From positions 1 to 50,456 of the forward strand of contig ONTJ01000023.1 of the NCBI GenBank assembly GCA_900320735.1: a stretch of 50,456 bases of DNA, written 5' to 3'. This DNA comes from an uncultured Eubacteriales bacterium. GTDB lineage: Bacteria; Bacillota_I; Bacilli_A; RF39; UBA660. This document shows positions 50,352 to 50,456 of the stretch, in pieces (position 1 is the stretch's first letter; every line of letters begins with the position of its first letter). The notes beneath the pieces were generated by a model that was not told the DNA's origin, ran no database searches, and was given only the letters and a program-made list of their open reading frames with translations. The translations under genes were made by a program, and so were the position numbers.

Positions 50352-50456
50352 ATGAAAATAATAGAATACGAAGAAAAGTATCTAGATGATGTAAAAGATC
50401 TACTTGTTGAATTAGAAGAATATATTTTATCTATTGATGAAGATAATCTTGATCAA
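50352..50456 (+). CDS. Start of a second gene, possibly another GNAT acetyltransferase (cut by window edge)
   Basis: 35 codons are visible and open to the end. MKIIEYEEKYLDDVKDLLVE resembles the first strand and helix of GNAT proteins. It follows the previous acetyltransferase by 2 nt, with GGAAG before the ATG, so the two are likely co-transcribed. Too little is present for a firm call. Confidence 0.5.
   Translation, partial: MKIIEYEEKYLDDVKDLLVELEEYILSIDEDNLDQ

Overview
The window is about 50 kb of very AT-rich chromosome (roughly three quarters A+T by eye; Leu mostly TTA, Arg mostly AGA) from a low-GC Gram-positive (Bacillota) bacterium. The gene set (recU-ponA, dnaD, gpsB next to rnpB, ezrA near rpsD, rodZ-recA, addBA, ymfF/ymfH-type M16 proteins, rlmCD) points to a Bacilli-type relative, possibly one of the uncultured small-genome gut lineages. 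It is not a Mycoplasma: it has cell-wall synthesis and division genes (PBP1A, GpsB, EzrA, RodZ), a three-gene spore germinant receptor, and TGA as a normal stop at the ends of several genes. The taxonomic placement is inference.

Layout. 1-2.1 kb: end of a capsule/exopolysaccharide regulatory module (fused tyrosine kinase plus PHP phosphatase). 2.2-3.6 kb: DUF1292 protein and an acidic coiled-coil protein. 3.7-5.7 kb: HU, CCA-adding enzyme, DnaD. 5.8-9.2 kb, minus strand: recU-PBP1A. 9.3-10.2 kb: a 29-aa ORF, gpsB and the RNase P RNA. 10.2-12.3 kb: rodZ, a catalytically dead-looking PgsA homologue, and recA with a LexA box. 12.4-13.8 kb: a UvrD-type helicase split by one in-frame TGA. 13.8-20.6 kb: TspO, a kinase-fold protein, AddB and AddA. 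20.6-21.4 kb: rpsD with a structured leader (minus). 21.6-30.7 kb: EzrA, two unknown or divergent membrane proteins, FtsK/SpoIIIE, DeoD and an M16 pair. 30.7-34.3 kb: ABC-2 exporter, second DUF1292 protein and a zinc-peptidase-like protein with a duplicated HELFH motif. 34.4-36.3 kb: tRNA-Arg(CCT) (minus), MscL, a YiiX-like cysteine hydrolase and an HdeD-like protein.

36.3-41.8 kb is the most unusual block. It holds a MerR regulator, a solitary VirD4/TraG-like ATPase with altered Walker B, a 39-aa ORF, a HEYFH zinc-protein, a phosphoesterase and a type I ABC exporter. Two promoters in it share the MerR-type layout (19-bp spacer, palindrome centred in the spacer): one before merR-virD4-like and one before the ABC gene. 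The block lies between two identical 25-nt terminator sequences. This is the best candidate for an undescribed system.

41.8-50.4 kb: Hsp20 under a CIRCE element, a ZIP metal transporter, a UPF0316 protein (minus), an OGG-type glycosylase, the gerA operon (minus, order AA-AC-AB), a YeaQ-type protein, an RlmCD-type rRNA methyltransferase, a GNAT acetyltransferase and the start of a second one.

Across the window, at least 11 exact copies of the extended -10 sequence TATGNTATAAT occur at promoter positions on both strands. Several start in or just after the T-run of the preceding terminator and give predicted leaders of only about 10-20 nt. No CRISPR array, insertion sequence, rRNA operon or integrase was seen.
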